Shown here: one piece after another, positions 1 to 8,368 of the stretch
Layout: each line of letters starts with the position of its first letter
Numbering within the stretch: the first letter of the stretch is position 1
Made by a program: the position numbers and the translations under genes
Origin: Dyadobacter jiangsuensis
GTDB taxonomy: Bacteria; Bacteroidota; Bacteroidia; Cytophagales; Spirosomataceae
Length of the DNA stretch: 64,000 nucleotides
Reading direction: 5' to 3'
Assembly: GCF_003014695.1 (NCBI RefSeq)
Contig: NZ_PYAS01000019.1
Span: 45,997-109,996, forward strand
The notes under the pieces: model-generated
Databases searched by the model: none
Told to the model about the DNA's origin: nothing
What the model saw: the letters and a program-made list of their open reading frames with translations, nothing else

Positions 1-400
1 GCAAACGGAATACTTCGTTCCGCGGAAGAATGCGGTGGATGCCATTTTGGCCATTTCAAAAATGGGCAGCCAAATCAGCCCGCATTTGTTTACATCTGAG
101 GTAAGGACTATCGCGGCGGATAATCTCTGGCTGAGCCCGTGTTATAAACAGGATTCTGTGGCGATCCATTTTACCTGGAAGCAGGATTGGCCGGCTGTGA
201 GTAAATTACTGCCTGTTATTGAAAAGGAACTGGCGCCGTTCAATCCGCGGCCGCATTGGGGGAAATTGTTTACCGTTTCGCCCGGTTTGCTGGAAAAACG
301 GTACGAGAAACTGCCGGAATTCAGGGAGCTGGCAGCGCAGATGGATCCGAAAGGGAAATTTCGCAATGCGTTCCTGAATTTGAATGTATTTGCGAATTAA
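1..400 (+). CDS. FAD-linked sugar-lactone/alditol oxidase, C-terminal part (5' truncated by window edge)
   Basis: The open frame runs in from the left edge (first full codon at base 2) and gives the last 132 residues of a protein. The segment carries the motif HWGKLFTV and the ending DPKGKFRNAFLN, typical of the C-terminal ALO domain of L-gulono-/D-arabinono-1,4-lactone oxidases and related alditol oxidases, where the histidine region lies near the FAD. Such enzymes oxidise sugar lactones or polyols with oxygen. The FAD-binding N-terminus lies outside the window, so the substrate cannot be read. The next gene starts 62 bases downstream on the same strand. Confidence 0.8.
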   Translation, partial: QTEYFVPRKNAVDAILAISKMGSQISPHLFTSEVRTIAADNLWLSPCYKQDSVAIHFTWKQDWPAVSKLLPVIEKELAPFNPRPHWGKLFTVSPGLLEKRYEKLPEFRELAAQMDPKGKFRNAFLNLNVFAN

Positions 401-462
401 ATAGCTGCGTAGAGCGTTTACTTAAACGTGACTCATCTTCCATAAGTAAACAAATACTTCTG

Positions 463-1137
463 ATGGCTACCAAAACGAAGGCATTACCACCCGCTGGCGT
501 GGACCTCACCGCCGACAAGATTACCGAGTTATACATGCATTACTGCCTGGAAAATCACAAGAAGCCGGAATCGGTTTACCTGTTTTCCAAGGAGCACGGT
601 TTTGCGGAAAAGGATTTTTACAAGTTCTTCACTTCCATCGAATCGCTGGAAAGACGCGTTTTTGTGAGTTTCCATAACCTGGCCGTAAACCTGATTAACC
701 AGAGCGGTGAGATCGACGGTGTCGGTTTTCGGGATAAGTTATTGGCTTACTACTTTACACTGGTTGAAATACTGACTGCCAACCGCAGCTACGTGGTTTT
801 TGCATTAAAGGAAGAAAAGAATAGGCTGAACGGCATCCTGAAGCTGAAAGAGTTCCGCAATAGTTTTAAGGATTATATCCATGAAATCAGCGACGGTTAC
901 TTGAAAGCAAAAAGTGAACGCATTCGCAAGGCACAGCAGGACGCGCTGGAAGAAGGTGCGTGGATTCAGCTGTTACTCACATTGAAATTCTGGATCGACG
1001 ATGAATCCGTAGGTTTTGAGAAAACGGACCTGTTCATCGAAAAATCGATCCGCGCTACGTTTGACCTGATCGATACAACGCCTCTGGAAAGCGTGATCGA
1101 TTTCGGGAAGTTTTTGATTAAAGAAAAATTGAAGTAG
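463..1137 (+). CDS. TetR-family transcriptional regulator (divergent type)
   Basis: A 224-residue protein. Residues about 15-65 form a helical region that resembles a TetR DNA-binding domain (ending in DFYKFFTSIESLERRVF, where TetR proteins carry the recognition helix and the following Tyr/Phe-rich segment). The rest is an all-helical ligand or dimerisation domain. The ATG at 463 was chosen over an in-frame start at 256 because the upstream part overlaps the preceding oxidase gene and does not look like protein. The stop is 2 bases before the ATG of the ABC1 kinase gene, so the two are almost certainly one operon. Ligand and targets are unknown; the kinase gene is the obvious candidate partner. 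Confidence 0.75.
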   Translation: MATKTKALPPAGVDLTADKITELYMHYCLENHKKPESVYLFSKEHGFAEKDFYKFFTSIESLERRVFVSFHNLAVNLINQSGEIDGVGFRDKLLAYYFTLVEILTANRSYVVFALKEEKNRLNGILKLKEFRNSFKDYIHEISDGYLKAKSERIRKAQQDALEEGAWIQLLLTLKFWIDDESVGFEKTDLFIEKSIRATFDLIDTTPLESVIDFGKFLIKEKLK

Positions 1138-1139
1138 GA

Positions 1140-2441
1140 ATGGAGACAATTGATAGCATACCTACTTCCAAAATACGGCGTGCCACCCGGCTTATTTCGA
1201 CAGGGGTCAAGATTGGGGGGAACTATCTGAAGTATTACGGTGAGAAGATTACCAGCCCTGAAACGGCACGGGATAATCTCAATAATAACAATGCAGAAGA
1301 CATTTACGACAGCCTCAAAAGTTTGAAAGGCAGTGCGTTGAAGCTCGCTCAGATGCTGAGTATGGAGAAGAACTTCCTACCGCAGGCTTATGTCGAGAAG
1401 TTTTCGCTTTCACAATTTTCGGTACCGCCGCTTTCGGCTCCATTGGTGGTGAAAACTTTCAGGAAGTATTTCGGGAAGTCGCCGCTGGAACTGTTCGATA
1501 CATTCAATCCGAATGCGATCAACGCGGCAAGCATTGGTCAGGTGCATAAGGCCGTGCATGAGGGTAAAGAGCTGGCAGTGAAAATCCAGTATCCCGGCGT
1601 GGCGGAAAGCATTTCCTCCGACCTCGCGCTGGTGAAGCCGATAGCGATGAAGATGTTCAATATCCAAGCCAAGGATTCGGATAAGTATTTCAAGGAGGTC
1701 GAAACGAAGCTGACCGAAGAGACGAACTACATTCTCGAAATAGCCAATAGCACCGAAATCGCCGAGGCTTGCGAGCATATCCCGAATCTCCGTTTTCCGA
1801 AATATTACCCCGAATTTTCGAGCGAGCGCGTGATCACGATGGATTGGATGAGCGGTCAGCATTGGTCGGAGTTTTGCAAAACGAATCCCGACCAGGACAC
1901 ATCCAATAAGATAGGGCAGGCATTATGGGATTTTTATATGTTCCAGGTGCATCAGCTTCGCAAAGTCCACGCGGATCCGCATCCGGGGAATTTCCTGATT
2001 GATGAAAACGACAATTTGATCGCCATCGATTTTGGTTGTATCAAAGAGATTCCCGAGGATTTCTACATCCCGTATTTCGAGCTCGCCGAACCTGAAAACC
2101 TGAATAATCCCGCGATTTTCCACGCCAAGCTGGTTGAACTGGAAATCCTCACGGAGAGGGATACTCAGGCGGAAACGATCTATTTCTCTAATCTTTTCAG
2201 AGAAATACTGGCATTGCTCACACAGCCGTTCCAGGCCGAGACTTTTGATTTTTCGGATGAAGAATTCTTCCTGAAACTAGCTGCATTGGGCGAGAAATAT
2301 GCCAATGATAAAGAGCTGCGTAAAATGAATATGAACCGTGGCTCGAAACATTTTATTTACATCAACCGCACGTTCTTCGGGCTGTTCAGCCTGCTGCATG
2401 ACCTTAAAGCGGTGGTGGATACCAAGCAATTTGTAAGCTGA
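1140..2441 (+). CDS. ABC1/AarF/UbiB-family atypical kinase
   Basis: A 433-residue ABC1 (UbiB/AarF/ADCK) family protein. Visible motifs are the family-specific lysine/glutamine helix as KGSALKLAQ (63-71), the alanine-rich nucleotide loop NAASIGQVHKA (128-138), the ATP-site lysine in AVKIQYPG (146-153), the catalytic loop HADPHPGNF (277-285) and DFG (297-299). Relatives support ubiquinone or other prenyl-lipid metabolism and often act as ATPases. Cytophagales use menaquinone, so the exact role here is open. It starts 2 bases after the TetR gene and ends just before a hairpin at 2452-2480. Confidence 0.88.
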   Translation: METIDSIPTSKIRRATRLISTGVKIGGNYLKYYGEKITSPETARDNLNNNNAEDIYDSLKSLKGSALKLAQMLSMEKNFLPQAYVEKFSLSQFSVPPLSAPLVVKTFRKYFGKSPLELFDTFNPNAINAASIGQVHKAVHEGKELAVKIQYPGVAESISSDLALVKPIAMKMFNIQAKDSDKYFKEVETKLTEETNYILEIANSTEIAEACEHIPNLRFPKYYPEFSSERVITMDWMSGQHWSEFCKTNPDQDTSNKIGQALWDFYMFQVHQLRKVHADPHPGNFLIDENDNLIAIDFGCIKEIPEDFYIPYFELAEPENLNNPAIFHAKLVELEILTERDTQAETIYFSNLFREILALLTQPFQAETFDFSDEEFFLKLAALGEKYANDKELRKMNMNRGSKHFIYINRTFFGLFSLLHDLKAVVDTKQFVS

Positions 2442-2451
2442 CACCAATCAT

Positions 2452-2486
2452 AACCGGTCGTGGATCTTTCACGACTGGTTTTCTTC
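2452..2486. terminator. Hairpin terminator between convergent ABC1 kinase and AI-2E-type genes
   Basis: The arms 2452-2462 and 2470-2480 pair over 11 positions with one mismatch around a 7-base loop. A T-rich run (TTTTCTTCTTCC) follows on the plus strand. The right arm contains the stop codon of the convergent minus-strand gene, so one structure can serve the kinase operon and lies inside the 3' end of its neighbour. Confidence 0.65.
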
Positions 2487-3671
2487 TTCCGACTTCCCAT
2501 TATCATCGCCGGTCGCCGGGTCGCCTGCCGCCGGATCGCCGGTCGCCGGATCGCCTGCCGCCGGGTCGCCGGTCGCCGTTTTTTTCAGGTTCACGAAACG
2601 GAACAGGTTGTTGTTGGCCTGCTCGGGCGTTTGGTCGCCGAGTAGAATGCCCCACGGTTCGAGCCCCGGTACGCGGTCGAAAATCACTTTCATCATGGCA
2701 ATCACCGGGATTGAGAGGAACATCCCCGACAATCCCGCAAGCGCGCCGCCCACGAGCACGCCCACGATCGATACCAGCGCATTGATCCGTACCTTCGAGC
2801 CTACAATGAATGGTACCAGGAAATTGTTATCAATCACCTGCACGGCTATAAATACCCCCACAACCCCCAACAGCACATCGATTTCAGGGTGGCTGATGAA
2901 CGTCACCATGACTGCCAGCGCCGTCGCAACGAGGCCGCCGATGTAGGGGACCAAGTTGAGAATCGCGGCCATTACACCCAATAGAATCGCATATTGTACA
3001 TTCAGGATCAGCAATCCCGCGGAATTGAGGACTGCTACTGCCGTCGTTTCCAGCAGGAGCCCCACCATGTAGCTCTGAATAATGGATTTGATCTGTCCCA
3101 GTATTTCCAGTACGCGCTGCTTTTGCTCTTCTGCGAAAAGCACGACGGTGAAATGGATCAGCATAGCACGGTAGTAAAGCAGCAGGAAGGTGTAAATGGG
3201 AATGAGTACCAACGTGCCCAGTGGGCCGGTTACTACGCCAAGTGTTTCTGGTCCCTGGAATGTCTCGAGCGTTTTGCTTTGGGCATTTTTCAAATACTCG
3301 GCTTGCTGGCGGTAGCTCAGGCTGTACTCGCGCCGGATCCACCGTCGTGCGTCGCGGTAAAAGAGGTCGATGTTCCTTTTAAGCTTTGGCCATTCGTCGG
3401 AGAAGTCGGCCAGCTGCATGGAAATAAGCACTGTTACTGCCGAAACGACGAGGATTGCGATCAACAGTGCCAGTGTGATCGAAAGCAGTTTCGGAATCCC
3501 GATTCGGATAAACACCCTTTCGAGCGGTCGGAGCAATACGGCCAGCAATCCGGCTAGGGCCAGCGGTACAATAATATCCTGCCCAAGAAAAATCGCGAGC
3601 ATAATGATACCAATCGCGAGGAGAGTCAGGGAGAGTTTTTGGTAGAAGGGTTGTGGGGCGGTGGTGTTCAC
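2469..3671 (-). CDS. AI-2E-family transporter (PerM/TqsA-like permease) with repetitive C-terminal tail
   Basis: A 400-residue membrane protein of the AI-2E transporter family. Hydrophobic segments pack in the first 90 residues and again from about 150 to 340, with a hydrophilic stretch between (about 90-145), as usual for the family. Some members export autoinducer-2; others are Na+/H+ antiporters or of unknown substrate. The start is GTG at 3671. The last ~35 residues are an acidic tail made of GDPAAGDPAT-type repeats, not part of the conserved fold. It follows the GNAT gene by 24 bases on the same strand, so the two are probably co-transcribed. Confidence 0.85.
   Translation of the reverse strand: MNTTAPQPFYQKLSLTLLAIGIIMLAIFLGQDIIVPLALAGLLAVLLRPLERVFIRIGIPKLLSITLALLIAILVVSAVTVLISMQLADFSDEWPKLKRNIDLFYRDARRWIRREYSLSYRQQAEYLKNAQSKTLETFQGPETLGVVTGPLGTLVLIPIYTFLLLYYRAMLIHFTVVLFAEEQKQRVLEILGQIKSIIQSYMVGLLLETTAVAVLNSAGLLILNVQYAILLGVMAAILNLVPYIGGLVATALAVMVTFISHPEIDVLLGVVGVFIAVQVIDNNFLVPFIVGSKVRINALVSIVGVLVGGALAGLSGMFLSIPVIAMMKVIFDRVPGLEPWGILLGDQTPEQANNNLFRFVNLKKTATGDPAAGDPATGDPAAGDPATGDDNGKSEEENQS
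2511..2578. repeat. 30-bp in-frame tandem repeat in the AI-2E-type gene
   Basis: Two nearly identical 30-base units (2511-2540 and 2541-2570) and a partial third encode GDPATGDPAA repeats at the C-terminus of the permease. Each unit is itself two degenerate 15-base halves. Units are multiples of three, so copy-number change would alter tail length without a frameshift. Confidence 0.9.
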
Positions 3672-3695
3672 GTTGCGTTTAATGCTATTAACACC

Positions 3696-4172
3696 TTAAA
3701 TTAAATTTTTCCCCAAACAAACACTCCGCGATTCTTCCGGAAATTCTCCGAAATGCGGAATGTCGGTGTAGCCCAGCTTCCGGTACAATGCAATTGCATC
3801 GGGTTGTCCTTTGCCCGTTTCGAGGATCATCGTTTCGTAACCAAGCTCTTTTCCCCATTTTTCAAGCTCGTCGACCATGACCGAAGCAATGCCTTTGCCG
3901 CGGAATTCGGGTTTTACGAACATCCTTTTCAGCTCGATGCGGTGGGTGTCGAATTGTTTGAAGCAGCCGCAGGAGATGGCTACATTATTTTCGTATGCCA
4001 ACACAACGGTAGGTAAGCCCGTAATGCGATTGTATTCTTCGTAATCTTCTTTGTTGGTATTGTAAATACGGCAGAGTTCGTCGTCGAGCTCGCTGGTGAG
4101 GTTCTGGAAATCGGGATTGTCGCTGGTGGTGCGGATGAATTGGGGCATTGGTTGGTACCTGATAATTTTCAC
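3696..4172 (-). CDS. GNAT-family N-acetyltransferase
   Basis: A 158-residue GNAT acyltransferase. Motif A is clear: the strand KRMFVKPEF followed by the acetyl-CoA pyrophosphate loop RGKGIA (91-96) and the following helix. The segment near ILETGKGQPDAIALYRKLGY is the usual C-terminal motif B with the catalytic-region tyrosine. The substrate cannot be deduced. It precedes the AI-2E-type gene by 24 bases. Confidence 0.88.
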   Translation of the reverse strand: MKIIRYQPMPQFIRTTSDNPDFQNLTSELDDELCRIYNTNKEDYEEYNRITGLPTVVLAYENNVAISCGCFKQFDTHRIELKRMFVKPEFRGKGIASVMVDELEKWGKELGYETMILETGKGQPDAIALYRKLGYTDIPHFGEFPEESRSVCLGKNLI

Positions 4173-4212
4173 GAAGATACAGCTTCATTACCAGGAAAGC
4201 ATTGGCCTAATG

Positions 4213-5235
4213 TTACTTTGAAACGGCAATTCGGAATGTATTGACTTCACCATTGTGCATAGTGACTTCTACAATGTAACTACCAGGGGCGAACGGCATC
4301 AGATTTATCTGTGAGGTTCGCTTGTCTGTGGAACGATAAAATTCCTGCCCATTTATACCTCTGATGATTATGTAGCGAACCTTGCTCCAATCATTGATTT
4401 TGACATTTAGGATATTTGTGGCAGGATTAGGGAAGACCAGTACTGGTTCAAATTCAAATCTCACTTTGCGTATGGCGCTATAAGTGGATGATTCATCTAT
4501 GTCGATCATGTGAAGGCGGTAAAAATTTTCACCATTTAATGGGGTGGAATCCCTGGTCGTATAGTTGATCTGCGACTTTGAATCTCCCTTGGCTTTCACG
4601 GTTGCGAACGTTTGCCAATTTCGTCCATTACCGCTACGTTGGACGTCGAAATGGCTTGCATTGATTTCCTCGCTGGTTGTCCATTCCAGAATGGTGCTAC
4701 CTCCCTCTTTTTTTGCCCGGAATTCTTTAAGTTCAACTGGGAAATTTACTTGAACTGGTATTGTAGCCAGTGCATTATCGTTTGCAGTGAAATTGCCAAC
4801 GGTCTGAGGCCCCTGGAAGCCGAGTGTCGCTGTTATGATTCCGGCGCCCACGCCATTGCCCTTAACTTGTATTAAGAATGAAGCGCATGAGGCATTTGCT
4901 AGCGAGGTGTTCATCAAAAGACGCACGGTATGATTGCCGGGGGCGTTGTTCAAACTTTGTATCGAGAAGCCTGTTAGTGCCGAACCGTCGGTGTTGGTGA
5001 TATCTTGAATCGTGAGATTTTCGGGGAAACTGATTTGTGGTCTGAGCTTATCATTCCCAGAAGCAACATTTGCGGTGTGACAATTACATATCTTGACTTC
5101 TAAGGCTCCATTAGTCTTATCCAGAATAAGAGCCTGTTGCGGATTCAGATTGATGTCGAGGTCTTGCGCGTTGCCTTTACGCGCAAACAAGCTGAATGCC
5201 AGCAGTATGATTAATACTCTGATTTTTATGTTCAT
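4213..5235 (-). CDS. Secreted protein with C-terminal T9SS type A sorting domain
   Basis: The start at 5235 is preferred over 5274 because it places a clean signal peptide (MNIKIRVLIILLAFSLF...NAQ) at the N-terminus, giving 340 residues. The last ~75 residues (from VFPNPATNILNVKI to SYIVEVTMHNGE) are a type A sorting domain of the type IX secretion system, so the protein should cross the outer membrane and be anchored or released. The middle (PVELKEFRAKKEGGSTILEW, then a fibronectin-like stretch) is the spacer commonly found before such domains. No enzymatic domain is visible. It lies 52 bases downstream of another exported protein gene, likely the same operon. Confidence 0.82.
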   Translation of the reverse strand: MNIKIRVLIILLAFSLFARKGNAQDLDINLNPQQALILDKTNGALEVKICNCHTANVASGNDKLRPQISFPENLTIQDITNTDGSALTGFSIQSLNNAPGNHTVRLLMNTSLANASCASFLIQVKGNGVGAGIITATLGFQGPQTVGNFTANDNALATIPVQVNFPVELKEFRAKKEGGSTILEWTTSEEINASHFDVQRSGNGRNWQTFATVKAKGDSKSQINYTTRDSTPLNGENFYRLHMIDIDESSTYSAIRKVRFEFEPVLVFPNPATNILNVKINDWSKVRYIIIRGINGQEFYRSTDKRTSQINLMPFAPGSYIVEVTMHNGEVNTFRIAVSK

Positions 5236-5287
5236 GGTCGGATAGGAAGTGTGTGTAGACTGTACAGTGCTCATCGTTGAAAGCCAC

Positions 5288-7156
5288 TTAGTTTGTCGAA
5301 ACAGCCATTACAACCACATTGTTGTAACTATTCTTCTCTCCTCCCGAGTCGGTAACGATTACGGTGGTCAAATTTTGCGTCACACCTGCGGGCTTGTCAG
5401 CTTTCCTGGTGATCTTGAATCCAATCGTTGACTGGCTATTGGCGGGCAAAACCATATTCGAGCTGACAGTGATGAAATCAGCGTTTTCTGAAAAGCTCCA
5501 GTTACCATTGCTGTTATTTACGCCTCCTGATACGTTTGAAATCCCACTGCTTGTAGGGTAGGTAATATCGAAAGCGCCGATTTTACCAATTCGGAAGGAA
5601 ACATTCCCATTGGTGCCGAAGCCTGCGGTTTCAAAAATGTTAACGATAAAATCTCGTTCGGCTCCTTCGTTGAAATTCAACCCGTCTATTTCCAATGTGG
5701 GAGATAGTTCCGCTGCCGCACACGGAGTAGTGACGTTTATAAAAGAAGTCGAAAGGTTCGTGTTGTAACAGCCATAAGTAAGATCGTGAGCAAAAACATA
5801 GTAGGTGCCAGTGGTTACCGCCGAAGGATTATCGACCTTGCCAGTCGTGTGGTCGGGGCTCGTAAACCACTCAACGACTGTATTGGGTGGCAGGCTCAGT
5901 GGCTGAGGGAGGAAACTCATCAGGTCGGCTGTCTGCATAGGGCACGCGACATTGATACTGGAACCGGAAAGTGCTATTTGACTGGCCGGATTGTTGGGAT
6001 TGTTGCAGCAGATCGTGGCCGCCGTAACCGAAAAGGCGGAAGTTAGCAACGCTTTGTTTGTGGAATAGCAGTTGCCGGTAGGGTTGTAGTAAAACGCGTA
6101 ATAACTGCCAATAGGGACTTGCGTCGGGTTGGCAACCATTGGGCCGACATGGCTGTCATTGTTGAACCATCGAACTTCATATTGCGATTGCGCTTCCTGG
6201 CTTTTCAGATTGAATGAGCTCTGGTCGACACAATTAATCGCAGCCGTATTGCTTTTAAGCGCGGCTTGCGTTTCAGCAGTGTTAAAAGAAAATGCGGCTG
6301 AGGACACTTCTGTGTTATAGCATTCATAAGAGATATTTTCCCCTTTTAAAAAGGCATAGTAATACTGTCCGGAAGGCAATGGACTTGCCTGGGGGGCTTG
6401 CTGCGTTGTTAGTGTGCCCCAAGATACACTTGGGTTGGTTTTCCATATTACCTGAGTGCCTGTCGGAATGGGGAGTTGTACATTTTCGTAAAGATTCTCT
6501 GTCGCACAGGAAAATGGTGTTACCTCCGAATCTCTTATGAATTTAACCTGCCCACCGGGGATCTTACATGCAAACGGCCTTGAGTAAATATCAAAGTTCA
6601 CGTAGCCGGTTCCTGCGTTGCAAGCTCCGTAAAGTGTAAATTCGAGTTGCGTGTTCGTAGCTGTAAAGGTTAGCTCTTGTAGTAACCATTGATGGATGTT
6701 GCTCGCGTCGAAAGTAGTTACCTTGGTAGCAATAATTGCCGGGAATTGATCGGTGGTGGCGACGCGCAGGGTGGCACTGGTGCCGTAATGCGTAGACTGC
6801 TCTTTTGAAGAAAGTACATAGTATTTCAGGGTGTATTGGAACCCCGGGACGAAGCCTCCTGAAACGACTGAGACTTTGGCGCTTTGATTGCCAATACTCT
6901 TTAACGAGACAAATACCCCATTTGTGTTGGGGAAAAGTACTTCATTTTTGGACGGAGGATCTGGAACTCCGAAGCCCCACCAGACACCAGGATAGCCAAC
7001 GATGTTCGAAATAGCCGGCTCTCCGGAAACGATGCTATATCCGGAAGGTGCACAGTTGCTGCACACCGAACTTGTAAAAGTTTCCGGAAAAACCTGACCG
7101 TAAGCAGCATGGATACCTATTATACAGATGGCCAATACGCGAAGAACTTTTTTCAT
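5288..7156 (-). CDS. Large secreted protein with repeated Ig-like modules
   Basis: A 622-residue protein, taking the ATG at 7156 because MKKVLRVLAICIIGIHAAYG is a good signal peptide. After a putative carbohydrate-binding or jelly-roll-like N-terminal region (about 20-200), at least three modules repeat the pattern G-x-YY-x-F...CYxTN (for example GTYYVFAHDLTYGCYNTN), resembling the Ig-like repeats of gliding-bacterium surface proteins. The C-terminus resembles a beta-sandwich (VTQNLTTVIVTDSGG) and does not have a recognisable T9SS sorting domain. The gene just downstream does, so the two may form a surface complex. Function unknown. Confidence 0.75.
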   Translation of the reverse strand: MKKVLRVLAICIIGIHAAYGQVFPETFTSSVCSNCAPSGYSIVSGEPAISNIVGYPGVWWGFGVPDPPSKNEVLFPNTNGVFVSLKSIGNQSAKVSVVSGGFVPGFQYTLKYYVLSSKEQSTHYGTSATLRVATTDQFPAIIATKVTTFDASNIHQWLLQELTFTATNTQLEFTLYGACNAGTGYVNFDIYSRPFACKIPGGQVKFIRDSEVTPFSCATENLYENVQLPIPTGTQVIWKTNPSVSWGTLTTQQAPQASPLPSGQYYYAFLKGENISYECYNTEVSSAAFSFNTAETQAALKSNTAAINCVDQSSFNLKSQEAQSQYEVRWFNNDSHVGPMVANPTQVPIGSYYAFYYNPTGNCYSTNKALLTSAFSVTAATICCNNPNNPASQIALSGSSINVACPMQTADLMSFLPQPLSLPPNTVVEWFTSPDHTTGKVDNPSAVTTGTYYVFAHDLTYGCYNTNLSTSFINVTTPCAAAELSPTLEIDGLNFNEGAERDFIVNIFETAGFGTNGNVSFRIGKIGAFDITYPTSSGISNVSGGVNNSNGNWSFSENADFITVSSNMVLPANSQSTIGFKITRKADKPAGVTQNLTTVIVTDSGGEKNSYNNVVVMAVSTN

Positions 7157-7346
7157 AGAGCAGTTTTTTATCGGTGTTGCGCTTTTCACAATTAGTGTGG
7201 CTAATTACAGCACTTATTGAAAGCTTGTTAAAGACGAATGAATATCCGGTTGGCGCTAGTTAATATTTGGTTCCAACGGTGTATTTGAATACAATGCAAA
7301 GCCAAGGAGTATTTGCATAGCATGTGCATTTTATGCTAACGTCCCT

Positions 7347-7354
7347 TAGCTTTG
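7347..7354 (+). promoter_or_regulatory. -7 promoter box (TAGCTTTG) of the phosphodiesterase gene
   Basis: A perfect match to the Bacteroidota -7 consensus TAnnTTTG, 25 bases before the ATG at 7380. No good -33 TTG is present at the usual distance. Confidence 0.5.
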
Positions 7355-7379
7355 TCGGGAAGTCTACCCCTACCTGTAT

Positions 7380-8327
7380 ATGTTCCGTATTTTCTGTTTG
7401 CTGATATCCCTGCTAGAATGCTTCACCGTTTTTGCGCAAACAGGTTTTGAGATAATTCCATTAGGCGTCAATGGCGGCGCTACTGATGGAAACCTCTCCG
7501 CATACATGCTCGCGCCCGCGGGCTCGGATGCGTACGTGTGCCTGGATGCGGGCACGGTGAGTAATGGGATCGAAAAAGCGATTGAGAAGAAGGCGTTTAG
7601 CGCAAATGCGGAGACAGTTCTGAAAAAATACATCAAGGGTTACCTCATCTCACACCCCCACCTCGACCACATTTCGGGGATGATTATCAATTCGGTGGAC
7701 GATACGGTGAAGCAGGTTTACGCTATGGAGCATTGCATTAATGTGATCAAAGCGCACTACTTCAATTGGCAAAGCTGGCCCAATCTGGCGAGTGATGGCA
7801 ATGCTCCCGCATTGAACAAGTACCGCTACCAGCAGTTGACGGAAGGGGTGGAAATGCCGGTTAGGGAAACGCAAATGTCGGTGCAGGCATTCCCGCTGAG
7901 CCATTCAAAGCCTTACACGAGTACGGCATTTCTGGTAAAGCATCAAGGTGATTATATACTCTATTTTGGCGATACCGGTGCGGATGAGGTGGAGCAGACC
8001 GACCATATGAAGCGGGTTTGGACAGCGGTGGCACCGATTGTGAAATCGGGAAAGTTGAAAGGGATTTTTCTGGAAGTCTCCTATCCGAATGCACAACCCG
8101 ATCGACATTTATACGGCCACCTGACACCGAAATGGTTTATGAAAGAGTTTGAGGTGCTGGCAGGACTCGCCGGAAAGCAGCATTTAAGGAACCTGAATGT
8201 GGTTGTCACCCACATTAAACCCGTGGGAAATAATGAAGAAACGATCCGAAAGGAACTAAAGGCGGCCAATAATCTGGATCTGCGACTGATCTTCCCGGAG
8301 CAAGGCGTAAAATTCGAGCTAAAATAG
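7380..8327 (+). CDS. Exported class II 3',5'-cyclic-nucleotide phosphodiesterase (metallo-beta-lactamase fold)
   Basis: A 315-residue protein with a signal peptide (cleavage expected after VFAQ, about residue 20). It carries the class II cyclic-nucleotide phosphodiesterase motif HPHLDH (92-97: H92, H94, D96, H97), H175 in the LSH segment and the metal-bridging D198 in YFGDTGAD. These match yeast PDE1 and Vibrio CpdP. The reaction is hydrolysis of cAMP/cGMP to the 5'-monophosphate. The signal peptide puts it in the periplasm or on the surface, so it likely degrades extracellular cyclic nucleotides rather than a cytoplasmic signal. It stands alone, with a hairpin at its 3' end. Confidence 0.87.
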   Translation: MFRIFCLLISLLECFTVFAQTGFEIIPLGVNGGATDGNLSAYMLAPAGSDAYVCLDAGTVSNGIEKAIEKKAFSANAETVLKKYIKGYLISHPHLDHISGMIINSVDDTVKQVYAMEHCINVIKAHYFNWQSWPNLASDGNAPALNKYRYQQLTEGVEMPVRETQMSVQAFPLSHSKPYTSTAFLVKHQGDYILYFGDTGADEVEQTDHMKRVWTAVAPIVKSGKLKGIFLEVSYPNAQPDRHLYGHLTPKWFMKEFEVLAGLAGKQHLRNLNVVVTHIKPVGNNEETIRKELKAANNLDLRLIFPEQGVKFELK

Positions 8328-8329
8328 AA

Positions 8330-8368
8330 AGCAAAAGGGCAGTCCATTGTGGGACTGCCTCTTTTGCT
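8330..8368. terminator. Bidirectional hairpin terminator
   Basis: Arms 8330-8345 and about 8352-8368 form a long stem with one bulge around ATTGTG, flanked by A-rich and T-rich sides. It sits between convergent genes and overlaps the stop codon of the DUF72 gene. Confidence 0.75.

Noticed and set aside
256..462. Upstream in-frame start for the TetR gene
   Set aside because: The extra residues overlap the 3' end of the oxidase gene in another frame and do not look like protein; ATG 463 is well placed.
4213..7156. A single frameshifted surface protein split in two
   Set aside because: The second gene has its own complete signal peptide and the first ends cleanly, so they are two genes.
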